Position numbers and translations under genes: made by a program
Origin: a virus
DNA length: 26,182 nucleotides
Virus record (IMG/VR): IMGVR_UViG_3300048115_000419
Coordinates: 1-26,182 of that record
Strand: one strand, 5' to 3'
Shown here: positions 1 to 7,218 of the stretch, piece by piece
How the letters are laid out: each line of letters starts with the position of its first letter
Numbering within the stretch: position 1 is the stretch's first letter
The notes under the pieces: model-generated
What the model saw: only the letters and a program-made list of their open reading frames with translations
Databases searched by the model: none
What the model was told of the DNA's origin: nothing

Positions 1-452
1 GGCATGGCGCCATCGGCATCAGCTAGTTGTACTATTGGCAAGTTGTTAGTACTGTCCCAAGCCGAAACACGATAAGGATAGCCTGAAGCAACTCCAGATC
101 CGCCTGCTATAACTTTTATGTATCTAGGTTCTAGCGATATATTAGTTGCTGATCCATTTTCAGCCGTGTATGTTAATACACCATCATCGAAAGAAAGGGT
201 GGTATCTGTTTCAGGGTTAGTTCCAACCCAGTTACCGCTTGAGTTGATTACCTCAGAACCACCAATAGAAAGCGAAGAAACATTAGCGCCAATTTCAAAA
301 ACGGCATCGTTATCTTGCCCGCCACGAGAATAGAGAATACCGTCTCTGGTGTTAAGGGCAAGTTCGCCCTCAATTATTTGGGGTGGGTTTGTCGTTTTAT
401 CGGGTATATTTCCCGAGACATTACTTCTTTTTATTTTAATCGTTGATGCCAT
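1..452 (-). CDS. Tail fibre-like protein with Mtd-like N-terminal module (3' end outside window)
   Basis: An open frame starts at the ATG at 452-450 and reads at least 150 codons to the left edge without a stop, so the C-terminus is missing. Residues 1-45 carry the pattern IKIKRS...P...GELALNTRDGILY, the N-terminal module seen in Mtd-type phage receptor-binding proteins and many marine phage fibres. Around residues 115-150 there is a fibre-type stretch ending NLPIVQLADADGAMP, similar to segments in T4-like fibres. The likely role is a virion adhesin or fibre component. It shares its N-terminal module with two neighbours (538-1320 and 1651-2070). A weak AAGGGG ribosome site precedes the start, and the ATG lies inside a 12-base palindrome (449-460). 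Fibre family is fairly sure; receptor and exact role are unknown. Confidence 0.75.
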   Translation of the reverse strand, partial: MASTIKIKRSNVSGNIPDKTTNPPQIIEGELALNTRDGILYSRGGQDNDAVFEIGANVSSLSIGGSEVINSSGNWVGTNPETDTTLSFDDGVLTYTAENGSATNISLEPRYIKVIAGGSGVASGYPYRVSAWDSTNNLPIVQLADADGAM

Positions 453-537
453 ATATATGGACCCCTTTTACGCACCTTATGTAAGGCTAATTAAGAAAGC
501 CCAAACTTATATAAGCATCAAGACTTTCACAATGTTT
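453..537. other. 85-base spacer with three short palindromes
   Basis: One of the few non-coding gaps in the cluster, between the 260-residue fibre gene and the fibre gene at the left edge. It holds CTTATATAAG (506-515, perfect) and CCTTATGTAAGG (475-486, two-base centre), and meets CCATATATATGG (449-460, perfect), which contains the next start codon. No G/C-rich hairpin followed by a T run is present and no exact TATAAATA. It may be a weak promoter or leader, or an RNA-structure element; I cannot decide which. Confidence 0.4.
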
Positions 538-1320
538 CTATGAATATGAACCGCCATCAATAATAGCATTTACTGTCGCCAACTCATAGCCTGTAGTTGA
601 AGCAGCAGTGGCAGTATCTACTGTAGTTCCTGGTTCGTATGTTGGACCTTTCAATCCTTTATAAAAATTGAAATCACCATCACTCGCATCTCTAAAGAAA
701 CCAGTAAACATTACATCGGCTCCATCGCTATATTCGCCATAAACGCCAATATCAACAGCATCGCTAGAAGTATTTCCGTCGGCTAGTTTTAGTTGACTAT
801 CGTCAATAGTAACAGTTGACGAATTAACTGTAGTGGTGGTTCCGGAAACTGTTAGATCGCCCCCAACAGTGAGATTGCCTCTAAGGTTTGCGTTGCCAGT
901 TACGCCTAATGTTCCTGTTATTTCCGCATTACCGTGAACATTCGCAGCACCACGCAATGTAGTGTCTCCAGTTACTGCTAAATTTCCTACAACGTCAGCG
1001 TTGCCACGTAGAGTAGCATTACCAGTTACGCCTAATGTTCCCGACACCTCAACATTACCGCTGCCGTTTCCGAGAGCAACATTACCATTAGTAACTGTAA
1101 AATTAGTATTATCAAAAGAAGCGATGCCTTTTACTGCGTCAGTAGCATCTTGACCGCCAAGAGCAATCGAAGTAGTTCCCGTGGTTCCTGAAACGCCCTT
1201 ACCAGCATACAAAACTCCAGTTTGTAGATTTACAGCTAATTCACCAACTGATAATGAATTTTCTGCTGGTGCGTTATTATTAGACGTATTTCTTTTTATT
1301 AGGATTTTTGAGTCAGCCAT
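538..1320 (-). CDS. Tail fibre/adhesin-like protein, Mtd-like N-terminus plus hexapeptide array
   Basis: A 260-residue protein, probably a short fibre or fibre accessory on the baseplate. Residues 1-45 form an Mtd-like N-terminal module (IKRN...P...VGELAVNLQTGVLY). Residues about 55-85 match a module also found twice in the 1466-residue fibre (KGIASF...F.V..G.VAL). Residues 88-159 are 12 consecutive hexads of the form G-x-x-x-V/L-x ([18 protein letters not shown] and so on), expected to make a beta-helical shaft. The C-terminal 100 residues (GVYGEYSDGADVMFTGFFRD...) look like a small globular tip. Part of the hexad array is near-identical in DNA to the large fibre gene. It starts 18 bases after the preceding gene; a GGGAATG stretch serves as ribosome site and a late-promoter match lies 66 bases upstream. 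No S74 chaperone domain is present. Confidence 0.75.
   Translation of the reverse strand: MADSKILIKRNTSNNNAPAENSLSVGELAVNLQTGVLYAGKGVSGTTGTTSIALGGQDATDAVKGIASFDNTNFTVTNGNVALGNGSGNVEVSGTLGVTGNATLRGNADVVGNLAVTGDTTLRGAANVHGNAEITGTLGVTGNANLRGNLTVGGDLTVSGTTTTVNSSTVTIDDSQLKLADGNTSSDAVDIGVYGEYSDGADVMFTGFFRDASDGDFNFYKGLKGPTYEPGTTVDTATAASTTGYELATVNAIIDGGSYS
844..1059 (-). repeat. 12-unit hexapeptide (18-bp) array in the 260-residue fibre
   Basis: Read on the - strand, the segment encodes 12 hexads in perfect phase, from GNVEVS to GDLTVS, with glycine at every sixth position and alternating small and hydrophobic residues. The part around 946-1036 is almost the same as 6092-6182 in the large fibre gene, with about six differences in 90 bases. 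Confidence 0.85.
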
Positions 1321-1338
1321 TTTTCATTCCCATGATAG

Positions 1339-1650
1339 TTATTTTTTAAACGCACTCGTTCTTCGTGGCATTATTATCTTATCCTTATTTATAACAACAG
1401 ACTCGTCGAGCTCTAATAATGCTTTCTCGTAGTAATCGATTAATTTGTCTTTGTACAATATATTTCTTTCTAGGTCCACTATCTGAGAAATAATAGTGTG
1501 TGGTAGAGGAATATTTTCTGTCAGTTCTCTTTCGCCTATGATAGCCTCTGTTAACATAACAATCTTAGTCCTAAGGGCAGAAATTGTCTTTTCTAACTCA
1601 ATTACTCTATCATCTGATTGTTCACTTTGAGGAATTATATTATCAGTCAC
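1339..1650 (-). CDS. Small coiled-coil protein of unknown function in the fibre cluster
   Basis: A 103-residue protein starting with GTG directly after the TAG stop of the preceding gene, which suggests translational coupling. It is charged and helical: residues 14-50 (RVIELEKTISALRTKIVMLT...) and 58-88 (DLERNILYKDKLIDYYEKAL) show heptad-like hydrophobic spacing, with a basic tail (MPRRTSAFKK). There is no signal peptide or membrane segment. I do not recognise the family. Lying between two fibre genes, it could be a fibre-assembly chaperone of the type played in T4 by small helical proteins, or a minor structural linker; both are guesses from context. It is probably expressed, since it is in frame with the tight gene ladder. 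Confidence 0.6.
   Translation of the reverse strand: MTDNIIPQSEQSDDRVIELEKTISALRTKIVMLTEAIIGERELTENIPLPHTIISQIVDLERNILYKDKLIDYYEKALLELDESVVINKDKIIMPRRTSAFKK
1386..1393 (-). promoter_or_regulatory. Putative late promoter (TATAAATA) for the 260-residue fibre gene
   Basis: An exact match to the T4-type late octamer on the - strand, 66 bases upstream of the start at 1320. It lies inside the end of the upstream coding region, so coding use could explain it by chance. Orientation and distance fit a promoter for the fibre gene. Confidence 0.4.
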
Positions 1651-2070
1651 CTAACTAAACTCGCCACCATTTAAATCACCAAACACAGGTCTACCGTCAT
1701 CAGAAACTTGCATAACCTGACCTGAATTTCCAGAAACGCCAACAACTCTTCCATCTGTATTAGTGTATAATACACCATTTTCCGTAAAATTATTAAAAAC
1801 TAGCTCTTCTACAGTCGCCCTTGTCGTTGCAGTAACGCTTGAGAATGTTCGAACTGTACTATCGCTGGCTATAATACTTTCAAGATTGGCTACCTTATCA
1901 ACAAGAAGTTTACCGCCAATATATTCGACAGAAACTGGGTCTTGTTGATTGTCAGTTTGCCCAATAAAAAGTTTATTTGAGGAATATGAATATGCCAGTT
2001 CTCCATTAGCAAGAGAGGTCGGCTCGCTAGTCGATTGGCTTTTCTTGATCGCCAAAATAACATTAGACAT
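1651..2070 (-). CDS. Small structural/adhesin-like protein with Mtd-like N-terminus
   Basis: A 139-residue protein. The start ATG overlaps the previous stop by one base (TAATG), so translation is probably coupled. Residues 1-40 (ILAIKKSQSTSEPTSLANGELAYSY followed by KLFIGQ, quoted here in two parts) match the Mtd-like module of two neighbouring genes. Residues 55-95 (VANLESIIASDSTVRT...) may form a short helix. The C-terminus (GVLYTNTDGRVVGVSGNSG and DDGRPVFGDLNGGEFS) resembles the linker repeats seen in T4-like phage fibres. Probably a virion component attached with the other fibres. The exact role is unknown, and it could be an adaptor rather than a receptor binder, since it has no clear tip domain. 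Confidence 0.65.
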   Translation of the reverse strand: MSNVILAIKKSQSTSEPTSLANGELAYSYSSNKLFIGQTDNQQDPVSVEYIGGKLLVDKVANLESIIASDSTVRTFSSVTATTRATVEELVFNNFTENGVLYTNTDGRVVGVSGNSGQVMQVSDDGRPVFGDLNGGEFS

Positions 2071-2387
2071 TAAAACTCACCGCCAGATATAGTCACAGTT
2101 TCTCCATCAATAATAAAGACGCCCCTCAATATATATGAACTAGAGTTCGGATCAAAAACTAAAACAGAACCATCAGGAGATCCGTTTAAATTCACATCAG
2201 AAAGATCAGATAGTTTTGAAGAAACTGATCTAAATGCATGCAAAGTTACAGATTTCCCAGTATCATTTAATACAACTTTATTTTGACTTTGACCGCTTAA
2301 TTTTACTTTTGATATTGACGAATCGCCTTCGCTCAAACTTACTTGATTCTGGCTTGGGCTATTCAATTGAACTTCTAAGTCTGACAT
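2070..2387 (-). CDS. Small beta-rich structural protein, unknown role
   Basis: A 105-residue protein beginning eight bases after the preceding stop, behind a poor GGGTGA ribosome site. The N-terminal part holds two copies of a short motif (QLNSPSQNQVSLS, then VKLSGQSQNKVVLN), suggesting paired beta strands. Residues 55-85 (KLSDLSDVNLNGSPDGSVLV) match the L-x-D-L-S-D-V-x-L...DGSVLV linker that recurs in phage fibre and baseplate proteins. The C-terminus (GGEF) resembles the end of the next gene product (GGEFS). Likely a minor virion protein of the fibre complex; no enzymatic motif seen. Confidence 0.6.
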   Translation of the reverse strand: MSDLEVQLNSPSQNQVSLSEGDSSISKVKLSGQSQNKVVLNDTGKSVTLHAFRSVSSKLSDLSDVNLNGSPDGSVLVFDPNSSSYILRGVFIIDGETVTISGGEF

Positions 2388-2393
2388 TCATCA

Positions 2394-2786
2394 TCACCCA
2401 CTCGTCGAACCTGTTGAACCTGTTGAACCTGTTGAGCCTGATGTTCCTGTCTTAGTTACTTGTGGGGTTACTGTAGCAATTCCTTCTACAAGCCTTGTTC
2501 TTTTGTCTCCACTGCTTGTGATTTCTATATCATAAACATATCTACCAGCAGGCATGTCTTCAGTAGTTGCTCTTGGCAATGTTGCTGATATTAAACCATC
2601 AGATCGATCTGTGCTAAACGAAATGACAAAATCAGCAATTGCTGTTGTAGATGAATAATGTTTCCTTATCTGACCAGCTGCAGTGTAATCAGTTAAATTA
2701 GTTGGAGTTCCATTATCGCCAGTTACGGTCAGAGTTGTACTATAGTCTGTTCCTTGATCGATTAATATATTCGCCTTAGCACCCAT
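2394..2786 (-). CDS. Small structural protein with Ig-like/BppU-N-like fold and GST-repeat tail
   Basis: A 130-residue protein with a strong start: AAGGAG at 2793-2798, six bases before the ATG, overlapping the stop of the large fibre gene. Residues 5-105 (ILIDQGTDYSTTLTV...AAGQIRKHYSS...ISATLPRATTEDMPAGRYVYDIEI) read like the all-beta domain found at the N-terminus of baseplate upper proteins and in small marine phage proteins: strand, T/D-rich turn, then 'AGRYVYDIEI' and a final strand 'GIATVTPQVT'. The last 16 residues are GST repeats ([14 protein letters not shown]), a short version of the collagen-like rod in the neighbouring large fibre. It could be an adaptor that binds the fibre. The domain assignment is by eye, so moderate. 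Confidence 0.65.
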   Translation of the reverse strand: MGAKANILIDQGTDYSTTLTVTGDNGTPTNLTDYTAAGQIRKHYSSTTAIADFVISFSTDRSDGLISATLPRATTEDMPAGRYVYDIEITSSGDKRTRLVEGIATVTPQVTKTGTSGSTGSTGSTGSTSG

Positions 2787-2789
2787 AAA

Positions 2790-5700
2790 TTACTCCTTTA
2801 ACTCCTCAATCATCGCCCTCAGTTCGTCGTTCTCTGCTTTGAGATCTTTAATCGCTTCAATGAATAAGGCTGATAACTGATTATATTCTACAGTTTTATA
2901 TTCTTGACCATCAAGCTCTGGATCTAAAGAACTATTCTTAGTTGAAACAGCTGAAGGTAGCACCTTCTCGACTTGCTGAGCAATCACGCCAGCAGATTTC
3001 TTTCCATCTTTCTTGTACTTAAATTGTACACCATCAATCTGAGATAATAACTCAAGAGCATTTTGTACTGGCTGTATATCTTCTTTCAAATTCTCATCAG
3101 ATAAGGTGTTTGAGAACGCAATAAGATCTTTAAAAACATGGAAATCGCCATCATCTTGCAGCCTAGCCCTTTCAGAATTACCAGCGTAAAAGCGCATACC
3201 AACATACTGCTGGTTTGCTGGTTCACCATCAAAGAAAATATAATCATGAGAATTACCAGTGTATACATTATCAGTCTCAGCGGTCGATCTTCGGTCTAAT
3301 GCCAAACCAATATGAAGGTTATTAATTTGTCCGTTTGCTGAATTAGTGATGGAGATTCCTGTAGAATCATCAATATAGAAATCACCAGTAGAGTAACCTA
3401 TACCACCGCCACCGATTTGTGTTTCGTTAGCTGTAAACGTAACCTTATTTGAGTTTGCATCAAAAGTAACGGTGGCATCACCGCCAGGAGCAAACCTGAT
3501 CTGCGGGTTAGCTACATATATTGGGCTGGAAGTAGTGCCACTATTACCCCAAGACCCAACCTTAAATTGTTCAGTGCCGTTATTAGTTGCAACACTAAAT
3601 GGCAACATATATCTACCATCTAAGTCTTGAGAGAGCTCTGTTGAGTCGAAATTGTTTCCTAAATTTAATACACCGCTTCCAACACTAAAGGATGTTTCAT
3701 CTATAAACTTAGCTTGTAAATTATTACCACTAATTTGGATTCCGTTAGCAGCTGCAGCTTGAAGATATTTGTGACCCGTCTCGCTGTGGTCAAAGAATAC
3801 AATTCTATCAGCGCCTGGAGATGCGGGCAAGTCGAGCAAACCAGTAGCCCCAGCCGAACCTGTAGAACCTCTGCTACCTGTAGAACCTGTAGAACCTCGA
3901 TTACCTGTAGAACCTGTAGAACCTCTGCTACCTGTAGAACCTCTGCTACCTGTAGAACCTGTAGAACCTCGATTACCTGTAGAACCTGTAGAACCTCTGC
4001 TACCTGTAGAACCTGTAGCGCCAACAGAACCTGTAGTACCTGTAGCCCCAGCCGAACCTGTAGTACCTGTAGTCCCAGCCGAACCTGTAGAACCTGTAGA
4101 ACCTCGATTACCTGTAGTACCTGTAGTCCCAGCCGAACCTGTAGAACCTGTAGAACCTCTGCTACCTGTAGAACCTCGATCGCCCTGTAAAGCAGCATTA
4201 GAAATGGTCACTTTCTTTAACTGACCATCAGTTCCATTAGCATCAGCTACTAGTAAGAAATCATCACCGCTAGGAGAACCTAGTGTTGCACGATCAGAAA
4301 TACTATAATCGTGTGCATTAAGCAAATTGACGAACTGCCCAGTTCCACTTGTTACGCCCTGCAACCCTACTTTCCATTTATCAGTATTTTCGTCCCAAGT
4401 AAACTTTGCATTAGGCTGAGCGCCACGATCAACTTCTAACCCAGCGTTTTCAGTTGGCGTTGCCGTTGCCCCGATATCGCCATTCAGCGTAATAATATTA
4501 TCGCCAACACTCAATTGATTGGTGTCAATTGTAGTGGTTGTTCCATTTACTGTCAAATTACCAGCGATAACTACATTATCAGGCAGACCAACAGTAACAG
4601 TACCATCTGTTCGACCAACTTCAATCTCACCAGACGTTCCTGTAACTCCAAGAACAGCACCACTAGATGCGTCTTTCAGAGTAACAGCGCCAGAACTGAC
4701 ATCGAAATCGCCACTGTTGAATGAAGCCAACCCTGTAGCTGATGTAGTTGCTGCTGGTATCGTTACTGATTCAGCTGAAGTCACAACACCCTTGTTGTTT
4801 ATTGTTAATTTAGAATATGACTTACCGCTAGTCGCCCCATATGTCCCAGCAGTCGCCCCACTATTCCCTAAATATGAGTTTGGTATTTTACCAGCCCATG
4901 TAGCAGTATTGTTTATAGTGGTTGGGTTCAATTTACCCGAAGAATCAAAAAGAGTATGAGACGTATGATCTATCGATGAATTGATCTCAGCGTTTATAAC
5001 TAATGTATCCAGATTATCTTGGTCGCCAAGAGTTATTGAACCGCCATTATCGGCTTTAATCGTGGCTTGCCCATCAACAACTAAATCCCCAGTAACCGTT
5101 AGTGTTGTGAAGTTTCCTGAATCACTAGTCACTACCCCGCCAGGAATGGTAACATTATCTTTGAATTCCGTATTAGCCCAAACTTTAAGATTACTGATTC
5201 CTCCATTTAGCCACATAGCTCTTCTTACTGAATCGTCAGTAACTCCCGAAGCCCCAACGCTACCTATCGTAAGAACAGCGCCATTGGCATACAACGACCC
5301 ATGAGCATTTAATGATCCTGTTACATTGATATTTCCCGAAACGCCAAGATTACCATTAACTGTACCATCACCAGAAATAGTGACATCATCAGGTAATCCA
5401 ACAGTAACAGTACCGTTTGATCGACCAACTTCAACCTCATTAGTTGTTCCTGCCACGGAAAGTACTGCGCCTGTAGACGCATCCGCTAATCCGATCGATC
5501 CTGAACTATTAGTAAATTGAGATGAAGGGAATTTAGCAACACCCTTAACATTATTAGTGGCATCCTTAGCTGAAAACGCTATTGTCCCAGTTGTTCCTGT
5601 ACCCCCAGTAAATCCTATTTCCAAACCATTAGTCGCAGTAAAGGTATAGTCGTTGCCGAGATCTGCAATAATATTCGAACCACTAACGCCAGATCCAGAA

Positions 5701-7190
5701 ATAAACTTAATATCATGGTTCGCTAATTTTGCGTTTGTTATGGTTGCATCAGTGACCGCATTAGTAACATTCAACTTACCAGCATCAGTAAATATTTCTG
5801 TACCATTATAAGTAATTTTATTTTCAAAATCTACTTTATCTACCCAAAGTTTATCCCATCGACTAGAATCGCCACCGCCTAGAGTTCTATTTCCGCTCGG
5901 CAAAATGTTAGAATCAACTTTAGCAGTTAGCGTCAATGTATCTGTGCCAGTAGTACCGATATTGGCGCTGCCTTTAGCGTCAAGCAAGCCTTGGAAAGTA
6001 GCAGTACCAGTTACTCCCAGAGTTCCTTTTATGGTTGCGTTCCCAGTAACATTAGCATTACCGCTTACGCCTAGATTTCCATGAACATTTGCAGCACCAC
6101 GCAACGTAGCGTCTCCAGTTACTGCTAAAGTTCCTACAACGTCAGCGTTGCCACGTAGAGTAGCATTACCAGTTACGCCCAGAGTTCCATTGACTGTAGC
6201 ATTCCCAGTAACATTAGCATTACCGCTTACGCCTAGATTTCCATGAACATTTGCAGCACCACGCAACGTAGCGTCTCCAGTTACTCCCAGAGTTCCTTTT
6301 ATGGTTGCGTTACCAGTAACATTAGCGTTGCCACTTACGCCCAGATTCCCATGAACATTAGCAGCACCACGCAAAGTAGCAGTACCAGTTACTCCCAGAG
6401 TTCCAGCAAAATCTGCGTTTCCGTTTGAATCTATAGTAGCGACAATAGCCTCAGAAGAATCCGCTATAACAAGAGCAGATTTACCGCTGGCGTCGACTAG
6501 TTTTAAATATAAATCTGATTTACCCTGATCAGAACCGCCACCAGTTGTCCCAAGATTACCTGCGAGGAACACCTCGATGACATCATTATTAGCATTACCG
6601 CCAGAGAAAATTAAATGCGGAGACTCTCCACGACTGGCAGTAGTTCCAAATGTTCCAGTGAAGCTAGTATTACCGCCTGCCAAAACTAAATGGTCATGAT
6701 CAAGTTTTAAATCAGTTAAATCTCTTATCGTTAGTTTTCTAGTATCTAGAACGTCATTTCCGCTATCGCCATTGATGTATAAGAAATCACCACCTTGGGT
6801 TCCCCCAACCCTAATGCGGTCCACAGAAGGTAGGTGTAAAGTATCTTGACCAGTGACATTGAAATTAACATTAGCTGTGAATGTCGCATCAGAATCTACA
6901 GTAAAATCAGAAACTGTAGAATCGATGGTGGTATTAGACATTATTGTTATCCCGCCAGAGATACCAGTTGTCCCGAGATGCCCACCAACTATAGTTGGCG
7001 TTCTTAATGTTACTGCTGAGAAATTTCCATGAACATGTCCATCTCCTATGGCTTCACCGCCACGAGCAGTATCCCCTGTACCAGAAACAGTAACAACATT
7101 ATTACTGATTATAGTAGCAACGAGGTTGGTATTAAGTCTCCAAGTGTCGAAACTATTATTAAGTTCGGTATTTGCAACAGTTACTGTCAT
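2790..7190 (-). CDS. Large tail fibre: hexapeptide shaft, collagen-like rod, C-terminal S74 chaperone
   Basis: A 1466-residue fibre, probably trimeric and involved in host recognition. Order: residues 1-260 beta-rich and Asn/Gly-rich; 263-412 form 25 perfect hexads (G-x-x-x-V/L-x); about 545-610 and 815-880 are two copies of a module containing GTVTVGLPD; 1003-1117 are 38 Gly-X-Y triplets without proline; then a beta domain; 1364-1466 is a peptidase S74 intramolecular chaperone. The chaperone has SDENLK with the Ser-Lys pair five residues apart that serves self-cleavage in endosialidase-type fibres, then [27 protein letters not shown] and a terminal coiled coil. Cleavage before Ser1364 would release about 103 residues. 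Start chosen at the first ATG after a weak AGAGAT; AATAAATA lies 34 bases upstream. Confidence 0.92.
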   Translation of the reverse strand: MTVTVANTELNNSFDTWRLNTNLVATIISNNVVTVSGTGDTARGGEAIGDGHVHGNFSAVTLRTPTIVGGHLGTTGISGGITIMSNTTIDSTVSDFTVDSDATFTANVNFNVTGQDTLHLPSVDRIRVGGTQGGDFLYINGDSGNDVLDTRKLTIRDLTDLKLDHDHLVLAGGNTSFTGTFGTTASRGESPHLIFSGGNANNDVIEVFLAGNLGTTGGGSDQGKSDLYLKLVDASGKSALVIADSSEAIVATIDSNGNADFAGTLGVTGTATLRGAANVHGNLGVSGNANVTGNATIKGTLGVTGDATLRGAANVHGNLGVSGNANVTGNATVNGTLGVTGNATLRGNADVVGTLAVTGDATLRGAANVHGNLGVSGNANVTGNATIKGTLGVTGTATFQGLLDAKGSANIGTTGTDTLTLTAKVDSNILPSGNRTLGGGDSSRWDKLWVDKVDFENKITYNGTEIFTDAGKLNVTNAVTDATITNAKLANHDIKFISGSGVSGSNIIADLGNDYTFTATNGLEIGFTGGTGTTGTIAFSAKDATNNVKGVAKFPSSQFTNSSGSIGLADASTGAVLSVAGTTNEVEVGRSNGTVTVGLPDDVTISGDGTVNGNLGVSGNINVTGSLNAHGSLYANGAVLTIGSVGASGVTDDSVRRAMWLNGGISNLKVWANTEFKDNVTIPGGVVTSDSGNFTTLTVTGDLVVDGQATIKADNGGSITLGDQDNLDTLVINAEINSSIDHTSHTLFDSSGKLNPTTINNTATWAGKIPNSYLGNSGATAGTYGATSGKSYSKLTINNKGVVTSAESVTIPAATTSATGLASFNSGDFDVSSGAVTLKDASSGAVLGVTGTSGEIEVGRTDGTVTVGLPDNVVIAGNLTVNGTTTTIDTNQLSVGDNIITLNGDIGATATPTENAGLEVDRGAQPNAKFTWDENTDKWKVGLQGVTSGTGQFVNLLNAHDYSISDRATLGSPSGDDFLLVADANGTDGQLKKVTISNAALQGDRGSTGSRGSTGSTGSAGTTGTTGNRGSTGSTGSAGTTGTTGSAGATGTTGSVGATGSTGSRGSTGSTGNRGSTGSTGSRGSTGSRGSTGSTGNRGSTGSTGSRGSTGSAGATGLLDLPASPGADRIVFFDHSETGHKYLQAAAANGIQISGNNLQAKFIDETSFSVGSGVLNLGNNFDSTELSQDLDGRYMLPFSVATNNGTEQFKVGSWGNSGTTSSPIYVANPQIRFAPGGDATVTFDANSNKVTFTANETQIGGGGIGYSTGDFYIDDSTGISITNSANGQINNLHIGLALDRRSTAETDNVYTGNSHDYIFFDGEPANQQYVGMRFYAGNSERARLQDDGDFHVFKDLIAFSNTLSDENLKEDIQPVQNALELLSQIDGVQFKYKKDGKKSAGVIAQQVEKVLPSAVSTKNSSLDPELDGQEYKTVEYNQLSALFIEAIKDLKAENDELRAMIEELKE
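2793..2798 (-). promoter_or_regulatory. Ribosome-binding site AAGGAG for the 130-residue protein
   Basis: The best Shine-Dalgarno match in the fibre cluster, six bases from the ATG at 2786 and adjoining the TAA stop of the 1466-residue fibre. It suggests strong, independent translation of the small protein. Confidence 0.75.
3099..3101 (-). other. Predicted S74 self-cleavage serine (Ser1364) of the large fibre
   Basis: The TCT codon of the SDENLK motif. Family knowledge: trimeric S74 domains cleave themselves at this serine, using a lysine five residues on. Here both residues are present, so cleavage is expected. Confidence 0.7.
3840..4184 (-). repeat. Collagen-like Gly-X-Y region, 38 triplets, built on 9-bp DNA units
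   Basis: The segment encodes 115 residues of uninterrupted Gly-X-Y ([18 protein letters not shown]) with no proline and Thr or Arg dominant at Y. In DNA it is a tandem of 9-bp units close to acctgtaga/acctctgct. Because of the repeat, the opposite strand and other frames are also open, which is an artefact and not extra genes. Confidence 0.92.
5955..6404 (-). repeat. 25-unit hexapeptide array with 108-bp and 162-bp higher-order repeats
   Basis: 450 bases encode exactly 25 hexads. Six-hexad blocks (GTLGVT, Gx[22 protein letters not shown], GNATxx) occur at 6297-6404, 6189-6296 and 6027-6134 (the last opening with GTLAVT), with an extra three-hexad piece at 6135-6188. An 84-base stretch is identical at 6040-6123 and 6202-6285, 162 bases apart. 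Confidence 0.92.
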
Positions 7191-7218
7191 TTGAAATCTC
7201 TATTCTGTGTAAGTGGTT

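Noticed and set aside
3701-4198. Long open frames of repeat-type proteins on both strands across the collagen-like region
   Set aside because: They arise because the 9-bp repeats keep other frames open. They have cysteine/threonine or leucine/valine-only composition, no ribosome site, and lie wholly inside the fibre gene.
4910-4920. TATAAACA on the - strand inside the fibre gene
   Set aside because: One mismatch and no gene start near it on that strand.
5955-6404. CRISPR-like array
   Set aside because: Regular repeats are present, but they are protein-coding, in frame with the fibre and without unique spacers of constant length.
538-6404. Diversity-generating retroelement (Mtd-like modules plus near-identical repeats)
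   Set aside because: No reverse transcriptase is in the window, the repeats lie in shafts and not in a C-terminal lectin domain, and differences between copies are not confined to adenines. A check of the whole genome for an RT gene would settle it.
5955-6404. Left-handed beta-helix acyltransferase (hexapeptide repeat enzyme)
   Set aside because: The spacing of hydrophobic and Gly residues differs from the [LIV]-[GAED]-x-x-[STAV]-x pattern, and the array is part of a fibre with collagen and S74 domains.
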